Shown piece after piece: positions 31,987-38,453 of a stretch of DNA of 38,453 bases. A model generated the notes under the pieces. That model had not been told where the DNA came from. It saw nothing but the letters and a program-made list of their open reading frames with translations, and ran no database searches. Every line of letters begins with the position of its first letter. The stretch's first letter is position 1. Origin of the DNA: Nitriliruptoraceae bacterium (GTDB lineage Bacteria > Actinomycetota > Nitriliruptoria > Nitriliruptorales > Nitriliruptoraceae); NCBI GenBank assembly GCA_007134165.1, contig SLLJ01000408.1:1-38453 (forward strand), read 5' to 3'. The translations under genes and the position numbers were made by a program.

Positions 31987-34095
31987 TCACACGATCTCCA
32001 GCCGTGGACGACGGCGCTGACGCCCACCGCGTACCGACCCCGCCAGCAGGAGGGTGGCCACCAGAGCGGCGGTCAGCGTCAGCGCCACCCCGGACACGGC
32101 GGTGGAACGCACCGAGATCGTCGTGCGATCCAACTCGCGGTCACCCGCGAGGACCCGGACGGTGACCGGCACGGTCCCGGTCGAGCGCGCCTGGGTCGGG
32201 AACGACAGGGTACGGGCACTGCCCTCCTCGAGCACGAAGGATGCCGAGCGCCGGCCCTCGGGCCAGGCCAACCTTGCCGGGGAGGACACCTCGACCTCGA
32301 CGGTGAGCGGTTCGCCGCGCAGACGCTGGACGGTGACCGGAACGTCGCCGCTGTCCGCGGTGAGCGTCACCTGCGCACCCCCGACGACCTCGACGTCGCC
32401 GAAGCGTTCGTCGAGGTCGCGGGCGACGTCACGCACGAGCGCCTCGGCCTCACCGCCGACCATGCCCGTGAACTCCTCCGAGGTCGAGCGCAGCAGTTGG
32501 TCCCGCAGGACACCGGCCGGGCGGCGCTCGTCGGGCGGCTGGTCGGTGGGACGGGCGGCGATGTAGGCCTCGAGGTCGCGCAGCGCGTCGGCGAGCGCAT
32601 CGAGCACCTCGGGGGCTCGGTCGGGCCGATCGGGGTCCTCGGCGAAGCTCACCGCGGTGTCGCCACCGCGGGCGCGGGTCGCGAGCGTGGCCGGGTCGAC
32701 CAACTCGAGCCAGGGCAGGTCGGGCAGCTGGGCGATCAGCGCGGTGGCCAGGTCCGGGCCGGGGTCGAACGACTCCGGGGGCAGGATCAGCAGGGCTCGT
32801 CCCGGGTCGGTCGGGTCCTCCAGGGCGTACTGTGCGCTCTGGGCGATGACGCGCTGCACGTCGAGCACGGGACCCGCCGGCGACCGCGTGGCCAGCGACG
32901 CGGTCAGGGCGGCGTCGCTGACCAGCCCGGTCAGGAGTCGTCCGGTGGCGCTGCGCACCGGGCGCACCGTGCCGTGCTCCGCGGCTGCGTCCACGACCTC
33001 GGCGGGCAGCAGCAGCACGTTGCCCGGCAGCACCTCGACGGAGGCGGGGTCGAGCCGTGCGCCGGCCAGGTGGGCAGCGCCGTCGACGCGGCGGTCGAGC
33101 AGCGGCAGCGCCCGGCGGCGAGCGTCGGCGGCCGCTTCGCCCGCCAGGTCCCGCAGGATCGGCTCGCTGGCGGTCAGCGCCACCAGGTCAGCGTCGGCGT
33201 AGGCGCCCACCACCGGGGCGAAGGGCAGCGTGGCCGTCACGGCACGGATGCGCTGGAGCACGTCGTTGGACGTGCGGGCCTCACGGTCCTCCGGCTCCAC
33301 CAGCTGCCGTTCGAGGCTTCCATCCGGTCGGCGCTCGAGGGCGACGAAACCGTCGGCGCGGTCGAGCAGGTCCTCGACCACGTGCACCGCCGGCGCGAGC
33401 ACCACGGGGGCCTCGGGGCGCGCCTCCAGCGCCCGCAGCAGGACGTCGAGGCGTCCGCCCGGACGCGTCAACCGGTCCACTTCGAGCGGGTAGGCCCCGT
33501 CGACGGTACGCCAGGGTGCGTCGCTCAGGGGCCAGACCATGGTCGTAGGAAGCGGATCGACCGGTGGCCGCGTGACCCGGACCACGGCGGTGACCACCTC
33601 GTCGAGGATCCGGGCGCCGCGCAGCACCGCGATCCTGACCGGGTGCACGCTCGTGGTGGTGGGCCAGTCGACCTCGGCCGGACGGAAGGACGCGGCCACG
33701 CCGCCGAGTTCGCCGGGCGGCAGCCTCCCCCCGCCGCGCAGGTCCTGGCCCTGCACCGCCAGCGGCGCGGAGGCGAGCGTGCCCTGCAGCGCCCGGTCCA
33801 GTTCGCCGCGGTCGGCGACGCCGGGATGGACCTCCACCACCACGCGGAGCTGATCGAGCTCGCGCTGGCCGGTGTTCTCGACCAGCACCCGCAGGCCAAG
33901 CTCGAGGTGACGCCGTGCCGCCGTGGGGTGGCTGCCCGGACCGATCACGCCCGTGAGGTCGGACACGATCAGCGCCGCCTGCTCCGAGGTGTCGGACCGG
34001 GCCGGGTGAGCGGTGAGCACGGTGGCCACGATCACGACGGCGAACGCCACGAGCACGTGCACGACGCTGCGGGCGGCCGGGGCCGACCGACTCAC
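31987..34095 (-). CDS. DUF6049 family secreted/membrane protein (Rv3909-like)
   Basis: A 702-residue envelope protein. A signal peptide (about 1-34, VVHVLVAFAVVIVATVLTAHPARS) leads a long extracytoplasmic region with beta-rich repeats such as LRVVVEVHPGV, a central domain with DNDVLQRI-like helices, and IgG-like beta domains near the end (VPVTVQRLRGEPLTVEVEV). One C-terminal helix (about 665-685) and a basic tail RRRPRLEIV anchor it. Rv3909 occupies the same place in M. tuberculosis, next to MurJ. Function unknown; a link to cell-wall synthesis is inferred from context. The GTG at 34095 overlaps the Nudix stop (GTGA). Confidence 0.83.
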   Translation of the reverse strand: MSRSAPAARSVVHVLVAFAVVIVATVLTAHPARSDTSEQAALIVSDLTGVIGPGSHPTAARRHLELGLRVLVENTGQRELDQLRVVVEVHPGVADRGELDRALQGTLASAPLAVQGQDLRGGGRLPPGELGGVAASFRPAEVDWPTTTSVHPVRIAVLRGARILDEVVTAVVRVTRPPVDPLPTTMVWPLSDAPWRTVDGAYPLEVDRLTRPGGRLDVLLRALEARPEAPVVLAPAVHVVEDLLDRADGFVALERRPDGSLERQLVEPEDREARTSNDVLQRIRAVTATLPFAPVVGAYADADLVALTASEPILRDLAGEAAADARRRALPLLDRRVDGAAHLAGARLDPASVEVLPGNVLLLPAEVVDAAAEHGTVRPVRSATGRLLTGLVSDAALTASLATRSPAGPVLDVQRVIAQSAQYALEDPTDPGRALLILPPESFDPGPDLATALIAQLPDLPWLELVDPATLATRARGGDTAVSFAEDPDRPDRAPEVLDALADALRDLEAYIAARPTDQPPDERRPAGVLRDQLLRSTSEEFTGMVGGEAEALVRDVARDLDERFGDVEVVGGAQVTLTADSGDVPVTVQRLRGEPLTVEVEVSSPARLAWPEGRRSASFVLEEGSARTLSFPTQARSTGTVPVTVRVLAGDRELDRTTISVRSTAVSGVALTLTAALVATLLLAGSVRGGRQRRRPRLEIV

Positions 34096-34562
34096 CGCTC
34101 GGTGCGCACGTCGACGGGGGTGGCGGCCCGCCCCGCGGCGAGCTCCACCAGCCGGCGCTCGTTGCGATGTGCGAGGCGGACCAGCGCGATGTCGGAGGGG
34201 ACCCATTCGACGTGCTCCGCCTCGTCGTCGTGCTCGCCGGCCGGCTGTCCGTCCCACCACATCAGGTAGTAGTGCACGTACTTGTGGTACCGGACGCGGT
34301 CGGGACGCCAGACGAACCAGTAGTCGATGGTGCCGAGCTGCTGGTCGATCACCGCGCCGTGCCCGGTCTCCTCGCGCACCTCGCGCAGGGCGGCCTGTTC
34401 CTCGGTCTCGCCGGGCTCGATGCCGCCCTTGGGGAGCGTCCACTGCGGCTTTCCCGCGGCGTTGCGTCGGGCGATGAGCAGCACCCAGCGGCGACCGTCG
34501 CCTCGGTCGTCGCAGACCACGCCACCGGCTGAGGTGGCCCGTCGCGTCGGGTACCTGGGCAT
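34092..34562 (-). CDS. Nudix hydrolase (MutT4-like)
   Basis: A 156-residue Nudix enzyme. The metal-binding box runs from GGIEPGETEEQ to REVREETG with all expected Glu and Arg residues. Flanking strands include SAGGVVCDDRGDGRRWVLLIARR and WTLPKGGIEPG. Nudix enzymes hydrolyse nucleoside diphosphates linked to other groups; the substrate is not evident. Rv3908 (MutT4) is the positional counterpart. The ATG at 34562 lacks a ribosome-binding site and follows a TACCCT box by six bases, so it should head a leaderless operon with DUF6049, the small membrane protein, kinase, sigma and anti-sigma. Confidence 0.9.
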   Translation of the reverse strand: MPRYPTRRATSAGGVVCDDRGDGRRWVLLIARRNAAGKPQWTLPKGGIEPGETEEQAALREVREETGHGAVIDQQLGTIDYWFVWRPDRVRYHKYVHYYLMWWDGQPAGEHDDEAEHVEWVPSDIALVRLAHRNERRLVELAAGRAATPVDVRTER

Positions 34563-34568
34563 AGCGTC

Positions 34569-34574
34569 AGGGTA
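34569..34574 (-). promoter_or_regulatory. candidate -10 box for the leaderless Nudix operon
   Basis: TACCCT on the minus strand, six bases before the Nudix ATG, placing the expected transcript start on the start codon. Confidence 0.5.
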
Positions 34575-34576
34575 GC

Positions 34577-34591
34577 GTCCGGGACCCGGAC
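34577..34591. promoter_or_regulatory. perfect inverted repeat between Nudix and dtd
   Basis: GTCCGGG-A-CCCGGAC, two 7-base arms around one base. It sits directly upstream of the Nudix -10 box, in the spacer where a -35 region or operator would be, in the 66-base gap between divergent genes. Chance occurrence in high-GC DNA is possible. Confidence 0.4.
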
Positions 34592-34628
34592 CGCGTCCTT
34601 CGCCGGGCCGCGGGCCGAGGAGGAGCAC

Positions 34629-35093
34629 ATGAGGGCACTGGTGCAGCGTGCCGCCAGCGGTTGGGTGCTGGTCGAGCAGCCCGGACCCGACGGAAAGCGG
34701 ACGTGGGTCGAGACCGGCCGGATCGGTCGAGGCCTGGTCGTACTGCTCGGGGTGACCCACGACGACGAGGTGGCGTGCGCTGAGCGCATGGCGCAGAAGC
34801 TGTGGAACCTGCGGGTGTTCGCCGACGAGTCCGGCGTGATGAACCAAAGCTGTGCCGAGGTGGGCGGCGACCTGCTGGTCGTGAGTCAGTTCACCCTCTA
34901 CGGGGACACCCGCAAGGGTCGACGCCCCTCGTATGTCGCCGCCGCAGCGTCCGAGCAGGCCGAACCGCTGGTGGAAGCGGTGGTCGAGCACCTGCGCGCG
35001 ATGGGCGGCGTGGTGGCGACCGGGCGGTTCGGTGCGATGATGCAGGTCGGGATCGTCAACGACGGTCCGGTTACGCTGTGGGTGGAGCTGTGA
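34629..35093 (+). CDS. dtd: D-aminoacyl-tRNA deacylase
   Basis: A 154-residue enzyme that frees tRNA from wrongly attached D-amino acids (and glycine). The Dtd signatures are present: opening MRALVQRAASGWV, the active-site segment SQFTLYGDTRKGRRPSY, and the Gly-cisPro motif in NDGPVTLWVEL at the C terminus. Length is normal. A strong GAGGAGGAG precedes the ATG at 34629. It is divergent from the Nudix operon and followed closely by the PilT-type gene. Confidence 0.95.
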   Translation: MRALVQRAASGWVLVEQPGPDGKRTWVETGRIGRGLVVLLGVTHDDEVACAERMAQKLWNLRVFADESGVMNQSCAEVGGDLLVVSQFTLYGDTRKGRRPSYVAAAASEQAEPLVEAVVEHLRAMGGVVATGRFGAMMQVGIVNDGPVTLWVEL

Positions 35094-35142
35094 GCGCGTC
35101 ATGCAGCTGGGGTACCGCCGGTCCGGGAACGGGAGGTTGACG

Positions 35143-36225
35143 GTGGAGAGCGTCGATCGTTACTTGCAACTGCTGGTCGAGTCCGGCGGCTCGGACCTGC
35201 ACCTGAAGGCCGGGGGCCCCGCCTACGTGCGGGTCGACGGTGACCTCAAGCCGGTCACCTACCTGCCGCCGCTGTCCCCGTCGGACACCGAGTCGTTCGC
35301 CTACGCCATGATGGACACCCGGGCGGTCGCCCGCTTCGAGGAATCCCGCGAGGCGGACTTCGCCTACTCGCTGTCCGGCGTGGGGCGTTTCCGTGTCAAC
35401 GCCTTCCGCCAGCGGGGTGCCGTCGGCGTGGTGTGCCGGCGTGTGCTTCCCAGCTCCCAGAGCTTCGAGGAGCTCGGGCTCCCACCTTCGGTGCGCACCC
35501 TGGCCGAGGAGCACCGCGGCCTGGTGCTGGTCACCGGCCCGACCGGCTCGGGCAAGACCACGACCACCGCCGCCCTCCTGAACCACATCAACCGCAGCCG
35601 GCGCTGCCACATCGTCACCATCGAAGACCCGATCGAGGTCATGCACCGCGACGACAAGGCGATCATCGACCAGCGTGAGATCGGGGTCGACACCGACGAC
35701 TTCTCCACCGCGCTGAAGGCGGTTTCCCGCCAGGACCCCGACGTGATCTTCATCGGGGAGATGCGTGACCTCGAGACCGTCACCGCGGCCCTGCAGGCGG
35801 CCGAGACCGGCCACCTGGTCATCTCCACGCTGCACACCACCGACGCGCGCGAAACCATCAACCGGGTGGTGGACCTGTACCCCAAGGAGCAGCAGGCGCA
35901 GGCCCGGCTGTCGCTGGCCAACTCACTCAAGGGCATCGTCTGCCAGCGGCTCGCACCGCGGGCCACCGGTGACGGCCGGGTCGCGGTCGTCGAGGTGATG
36001 GTGATGACCACGAGGTTCTACGAGTTCCTCACCGACCCCGCCCAGTTGGTCCACATCGAGGAGGCGATCGCCGAGGGCAGCTACTACGGCATGCAGACCT
36101 TCGATCAGCATCTGCTGCAGTTGTACGCCGACGGCGTCGTGTCGCTCCGCGATGCCCTGCTGACCGCGACCAACGCCCACGACTTCCGCGTCGCGCTGCG
36201 AAGCGCCGGGCTGGCGACGGCCTGA
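35143..36225 (+). CDS. PilT/PilU-type twitching ATPase
   Basis: A 360-residue type IV pilus retraction ATPase. N-terminal domain SGGSDLHLKAGGPAYVRVDG; Walker A GPTGSGKTTTTAAL; Asp box TIEDPIEVMH; Walker B VIFIGEMRDLETV; His box HLVISTLHTTDARETINR. The C terminus GMQTFDQHLLQLYADG...DALLTATNAHDFRVALR is more like PilU, and the AIRNLIRE motif of classical PilT is missing. The GTG at 35143 has GGGAGG six bases upstream; an ATG at 35101 would add 14 residues. No other pilus genes are nearby except possibly the TadE-like gene at 31516. Confidence 0.9.
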   Translation: MESVDRYLQLLVESGGSDLHLKAGGPAYVRVDGDLKPVTYLPPLSPSDTESFAYAMMDTRAVARFEESREADFAYSLSGVGRFRVNAFRQRGAVGVVCRRVLPSSQSFEELGLPPSVRTLAEEHRGLVLVTGPTGSGKTTTTAALLNHINRSRRCHIVTIEDPIEVMHRDDKAIIDQREIGVDTDDFSTALKAVSRQDPDVIFIGEMRDLETVTAALQAAETGHLVISTLHTTDARETINRVVDLYPKEQQAQARLSLANSLKGIVCQRLAPRATGDGRVAVVEVMVMTTRFYEFLTDPAQLVHIEEAIAEGSYYGMQTFDQHLLQLYADGVVSLRDALLTATNAHDFRVALRSAGLATA

Positions 36226-36239
36226 GGCCTCAGCCGTCG
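36215..36239. terminator. inverted repeat spanning two convergent stop codons
   Basis: CGACGG-C-CTGAGG and CCTCAG-CCGTCG form a 12-bp stem with one bulged C and almost no loop. It contains both the PilT-type TGA (36223-36225) and the stop of the convergent PH-domain gene (36230-36232). There is no T-run on either side, so a terminator role is plausible but not certain. Confidence 0.5.
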
Positions 36240-37783
36240 TCTCCTGGCGACGGTGGCTCCCCCACGACCAGCATCCGGGGCCGTACCTCGGGGACGACCG
36301 GTTCGGCGGCGTGCTCGGTCAACCGTTCGAGCAGCCAGCGGCCCCGCTCGGTGCCGGTGTCGGCGATCACGACGTCGCCCCCGGGCCCGGCGACGTGCGC
36401 GACCACGATGATCAGCCCGAGGCGGCGCTGCAGCGGGTTGGCTCGGGTCGAGGCTGCCTGGACCTTGACCACCGGGGCCAGCGAGGTCACCACCGACAGC
36501 GCGCCGGTACGGGCCGCGACCACTCGGGCGGTGAGTCCGTGGCCGAGTTGCCGGTACTCGACCACGGCCAGCACCGCGAACAGCGGGACCAGCGCGCCGG
36601 CGAGCCACGGCACCACGTCGGGGACCCCGAACGGTGCGTAGCGCCACGCGATGATCGCGCTGGCGCCGATCAGCACCGCCTGGCGCAGCCAGCGGAACAT
36701 CGTGCGGCGCAGCGCGGCGGGTGGGTGGGCCGTCAGGGCGGGGATGCCCGCCACGCCCGGCAGCACCTCGGCGAGCAACTCGTCGATCGTGCGCTCGGGC
36801 AGCAGGGGGACGGTGACCCGCCGGTCGGCGTCGCCCGACCCGCCGGCCGAGTGCACCCGCACGGCGGCGAACCCCAGCAGCCGCCGCAGCCAGTTGCGGT
36901 GCACTTCGACCTTCTGGACCCGCCGCAGCGGGACCACCGAGCTGCGGCTGGACAGCAGCCCACGAGTCACGTTCAGATCGTCGCCGACCCGTTCGATGCG
37001 GAAGCCGGCGTCGCGCAGCACCCCGACCACCACCGCGGTGACAACCGCCGCCACCAGCGTCGCGACGATGCCGAGCAGGACCACCTGCCAGCCGATGCCC
37101 GGTAGGCCCGTCCGTCCGACGACCAGGCCCTCGATGAGATCCTCGGCCCGATCGGCGAACGGGGCCCAGAACGTCTCCCCGACGAACTGCAGGCCCACAC
37201 CGACGATGGCGGGGAACACGAGCAGCCGGGCGCCGGTCACCGAGGCCACCACGACGTGCCGCAGCGGGACCTCGAGCACCGGCTGGCGCTCGGGTGCCCC
37301 CACCTCGTGGTCGCTCTCGCCCTCACCTCCGACGGCCTGGGCCTTGCCCCGCCGCAGCTCGTCGCGCAGGGCCTCGGCGTCGGCCAGCGGGATGACCCGC
37401 AGTTCCACCTCGACCTCCGAGGAGCTGCCGGCGGTCTCGACCCGCAGCGCGGCCAGCCCGAACAGCCGGGCCACCGCTCCGCGGTCGATCTCGACCTGCT
37501 GCACCCGGGCCACGTCCAGCGCGCGGTGGCTGCGGCTGAGCACCCCCTCCTCGACGCGGAGCACTTCACCGTCGAAGCCGAACGTGAAGCGCTGCCAGGC
37601 CAGCGTCCGGCCGACCAGTGCCACGGCGCCGAAGACCGCGAGGATCACCAGGATCGCGCGGCCGCCTGCGGCGAACCCGGCGACCAGCGGGAAGATCAGG
37701 GCCTGGATCGTCTGCCGCAGGTCGATCCCGAGCAGGATCGAGGCCGGGTGCAGCCGGCGATCGACCGGACCGTCAGACGGCAT
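36230..37783 (-). CDS. PH-domain membrane protein, YdbT-like
   Basis: A 517-residue membrane protein with three bacterial PH (DUF304) domains separated by paired hydrophobic segments. Repeated PH signatures are visible: RVEEGVLSRSHRALDVARVQQVEIDRG, VTRGLLSSRSSVVPLRRVQKVEVHR and a more degenerate copy near ALSVVTSLAPVVKVQAAS. YdbS/YdbT pairs of this type are widespread in Gram-positives; in Bacillus subtilis they are linked to envelope stress and bacteriocin resistance. The start overlaps the preceding ydbS-like gene by 11 bases. It converges on the PilT-type gene. Confidence 0.88.
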   Translation of the reverse strand: MPSDGPVDRRLHPASILLGIDLRQTIQALIFPLVAGFAAGGRAILVILAVFGAVALVGRTLAWQRFTFGFDGEVLRVEEGVLSRSHRALDVARVQQVEIDRGAVARLFGLAALRVETAGSSSEVEVELRVIPLADAEALRDELRRGKAQAVGGEGESDHEVGAPERQPVLEVPLRHVVVASVTGARLLVFPAIVGVGLQFVGETFWAPFADRAEDLIEGLVVGRTGLPGIGWQVVLLGIVATLVAAVVTAVVVGVLRDAGFRIERVGDDLNVTRGLLSSRSSVVPLRRVQKVEVHRNWLRRLLGFAAVRVHSAGGSGDADRRVTVPLLPERTIDELLAEVLPGVAGIPALTAHPPAALRRTMFRWLRQAVLIGASAIIAWRYAPFGVPDVVPWLAGALVPLFAVLAVVEYRQLGHGLTARVVAARTGALSVVTSLAPVVKVQAASTRANPLQRRLGLIIVVAHVAGPGGDVVIADTGTERGRWLLERLTEHAAEPVVPEVRPRMLVVGEPPSPGDDG

Positions 37784-38441
37784 CGCTGAGCTCCCCGGGA
37801 TGGGCGGCCACGGCCTGTGCGGCCCGCCACAGCAGCTCGGCCCGGATGGTGGGCGCGTCGGCGTTGGCGATGCCTGGCAGCCCGACCGTGCCGCTGGCCG
37901 AGGCGGTGGTCACCTGCAGCGTGGCCAGGCCCAGCAGTCGGTCGATCGGTCCCTGCACGACGTCGATCTGCTGGATCCTGAAGTAGGGCACGGCGGACCG
38001 CTGGCGCACGAGCACGCCGCGCTCGAGCAGCAGGGCGAGGTCGCTCAGCCACCAGCGCCAGCGACGGAACCGCGCGCCCGGGTACCACACCAGCAGGGTG
38101 ACGAGCAGCGCCATGCTCAGTGCCACGACCAACCAGCCCGCTCGTCCCAGCACCAGCACCGCGGTCACCGACGCCACGGCGAGCAGCGGTACCTGCCACA
38201 GGGCCCCGAACACCCGCCAGACCTGCACGATGCCCGGGTCCAGACCCCGCTCCCGGTCGTCGAGGCCGGGCGGTGCCGTGGGCGGCGTGGTTTCCGGCGC
38301 GCTCGGCGACGGGGGTGGGGCCGCACTGGGCGACTCAATCGTGCGTTTGCAGGATGGTACTGATGCGAGAAATCCCATTGGACAGCAGGCATGGGCCGAA
38401 GCGTTGGCCGAAATCGAGGAAGACGTTATCATCTCCAGCAT
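37773..38441 (-). CDS. PH-domain membrane protein, YdbS-like, start uncertain
   Basis: The clear part (about residues 60-222) has two hydrophobic segments (WQVPLLAVASVTAVLVLG and LVVALSMALLVTLLVWY) and one PH domain with LLLERGVLVRQRSAVPYFRIQQIDVVQGPIDRLLGLATLQV, the YdbS pattern. Upstream is a Pro/Ala/Ser-rich stretch. The first ~34 residues of the open frame, from ATG at 38441, come from the lower-GC end segment and are unlike the rest (Cys- and Ser-rich), so the true 5' end is probably missing or lies further in. It is coupled to the YdbT-like gene by an 11-base overlap. Confidence 0.75.
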   Translation of the reverse strand: MLEMITSSSISANASAHACCPMGFLASVPSCKRTIESPSAAPPPSPSAPETTPPTAPPGLDDRERGLDPGIVQVWRVFGALWQVPLLAVASVTAVLVLGRAGWLVVALSMALLVTLLVWYPGARFRRWRWWLSDLALLLERGVLVRQRSAVPYFRIQQIDVVQGPIDRLLGLATLQVTTASASGTVGLPGIANADAPTIRAELLWRAAQAVAAHPGELSDAV

Positions 38442-38453
38442 CTTTGTAGTACA
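38335..38453. other. low-GC end segment, possible junction or foreign sequence
   Basis: From about 38335 to the window end GC falls to about 51%, while the flanking DNA is above 70%. On the plus strand the frame from GTG 38341 stays open to the end and reads like coding sequence (LQDGTDARNPIGQQAWAEAL, then EIEEDVIISSIF), with lower-GC codons. No family recognised. It could be a chimeric contig end or the edge of an inserted element. Confidence 0.55.

Noticed and set aside
31366..34269. A 967-codon open frame on the plus strand
   Set aside because: It is antisense to DUF6049 and the kinase start; the protein is Arg/Gly/His-rich low-complexity with no family signal, typical of high-GC shadow frames.
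36651..38363. A 570-codon plus-strand frame over the PH-domain genes
   Set aside because: Ser/Thr/Arg-rich low-complexity translation opposite two genes with clear PH signatures.

Overview
This window is the replication-origin region of a high-GC chromosome. The gene order is the actinobacterial core arrangement around dnaA: DUF3566, gyrA, gyrB, DUF721/DciA, recF, dnaN, oriC, dnaA, then rpmH, rnpA, yidD, yidC, jag, rsmG, parA, parB, and further out cwlM-like, trxA, trxB, anti-sigma, ECF sigma, kinase, DUF6049 and Nudix. The right half mirrors the mycobacterial Rv3908-Rv3924c block. GC-rich codons, many GTG starts, 4-base start/stop overlaps and acidic proteins fit a non-mycobacterial, probably deep-branching actinomycete (Nitriliruptoria-like is only a guess).

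Layout. Bases 1-11355 run leftward from the origin: a tRNA-Ile, DUF3566 membrane protein, lipoprotein, gyrA, two small membrane proteins, gyrB, a TlpA-like thioredoxin, a BdbC/DsbB-type oxidoreductase, DUF721, recF and dnaN. Bases 11356-11734 are the best oriC candidate, with many degenerate DnaA boxes. dnaA follows on the minus strand, with a second, tighter box cluster upstream of it. From 13699 the rpmH-to-parB genes run rightward, with a clear terminator after jag and two parS-like sites flanking the rsmG start and inside rsmG.

From 19216 comes a leftward operon (aminotransferase, ddl, HAD, rpiA), a rightward set (57-residue membrane protein, GNAT, MFS), a leftward block (trxB, trxA, cwlM-like), a B-box membrane protein, and a leftward cell-envelope regulatory operon (Nudix, DUF6049, small membrane protein, Ser/Thr kinase, ECF sigma, anti-sigma). 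The window closes with dtd, a PilT-type ATPase and two PH-domain membrane proteins.

Most notable: (i) at the place where mycobacteria carry MurJ fused to a pseudokinase, there is no MurJ membrane core, and the kinase-TM-ectodomain protein keeps all catalytic motifs; (ii) the CwlM-like amidase homologue has lost two of its three expected zinc ligands and has no signal peptide; (iii) several genes show a TANNNT box exactly 6-7 bases before the start codon, suggesting leaderless mRNAs; (iv) the last ~115 bases drop to about 51% GC and look like a junction or assembly artefact. I see no phage, insertion sequence, CRISPR array or rRNA.
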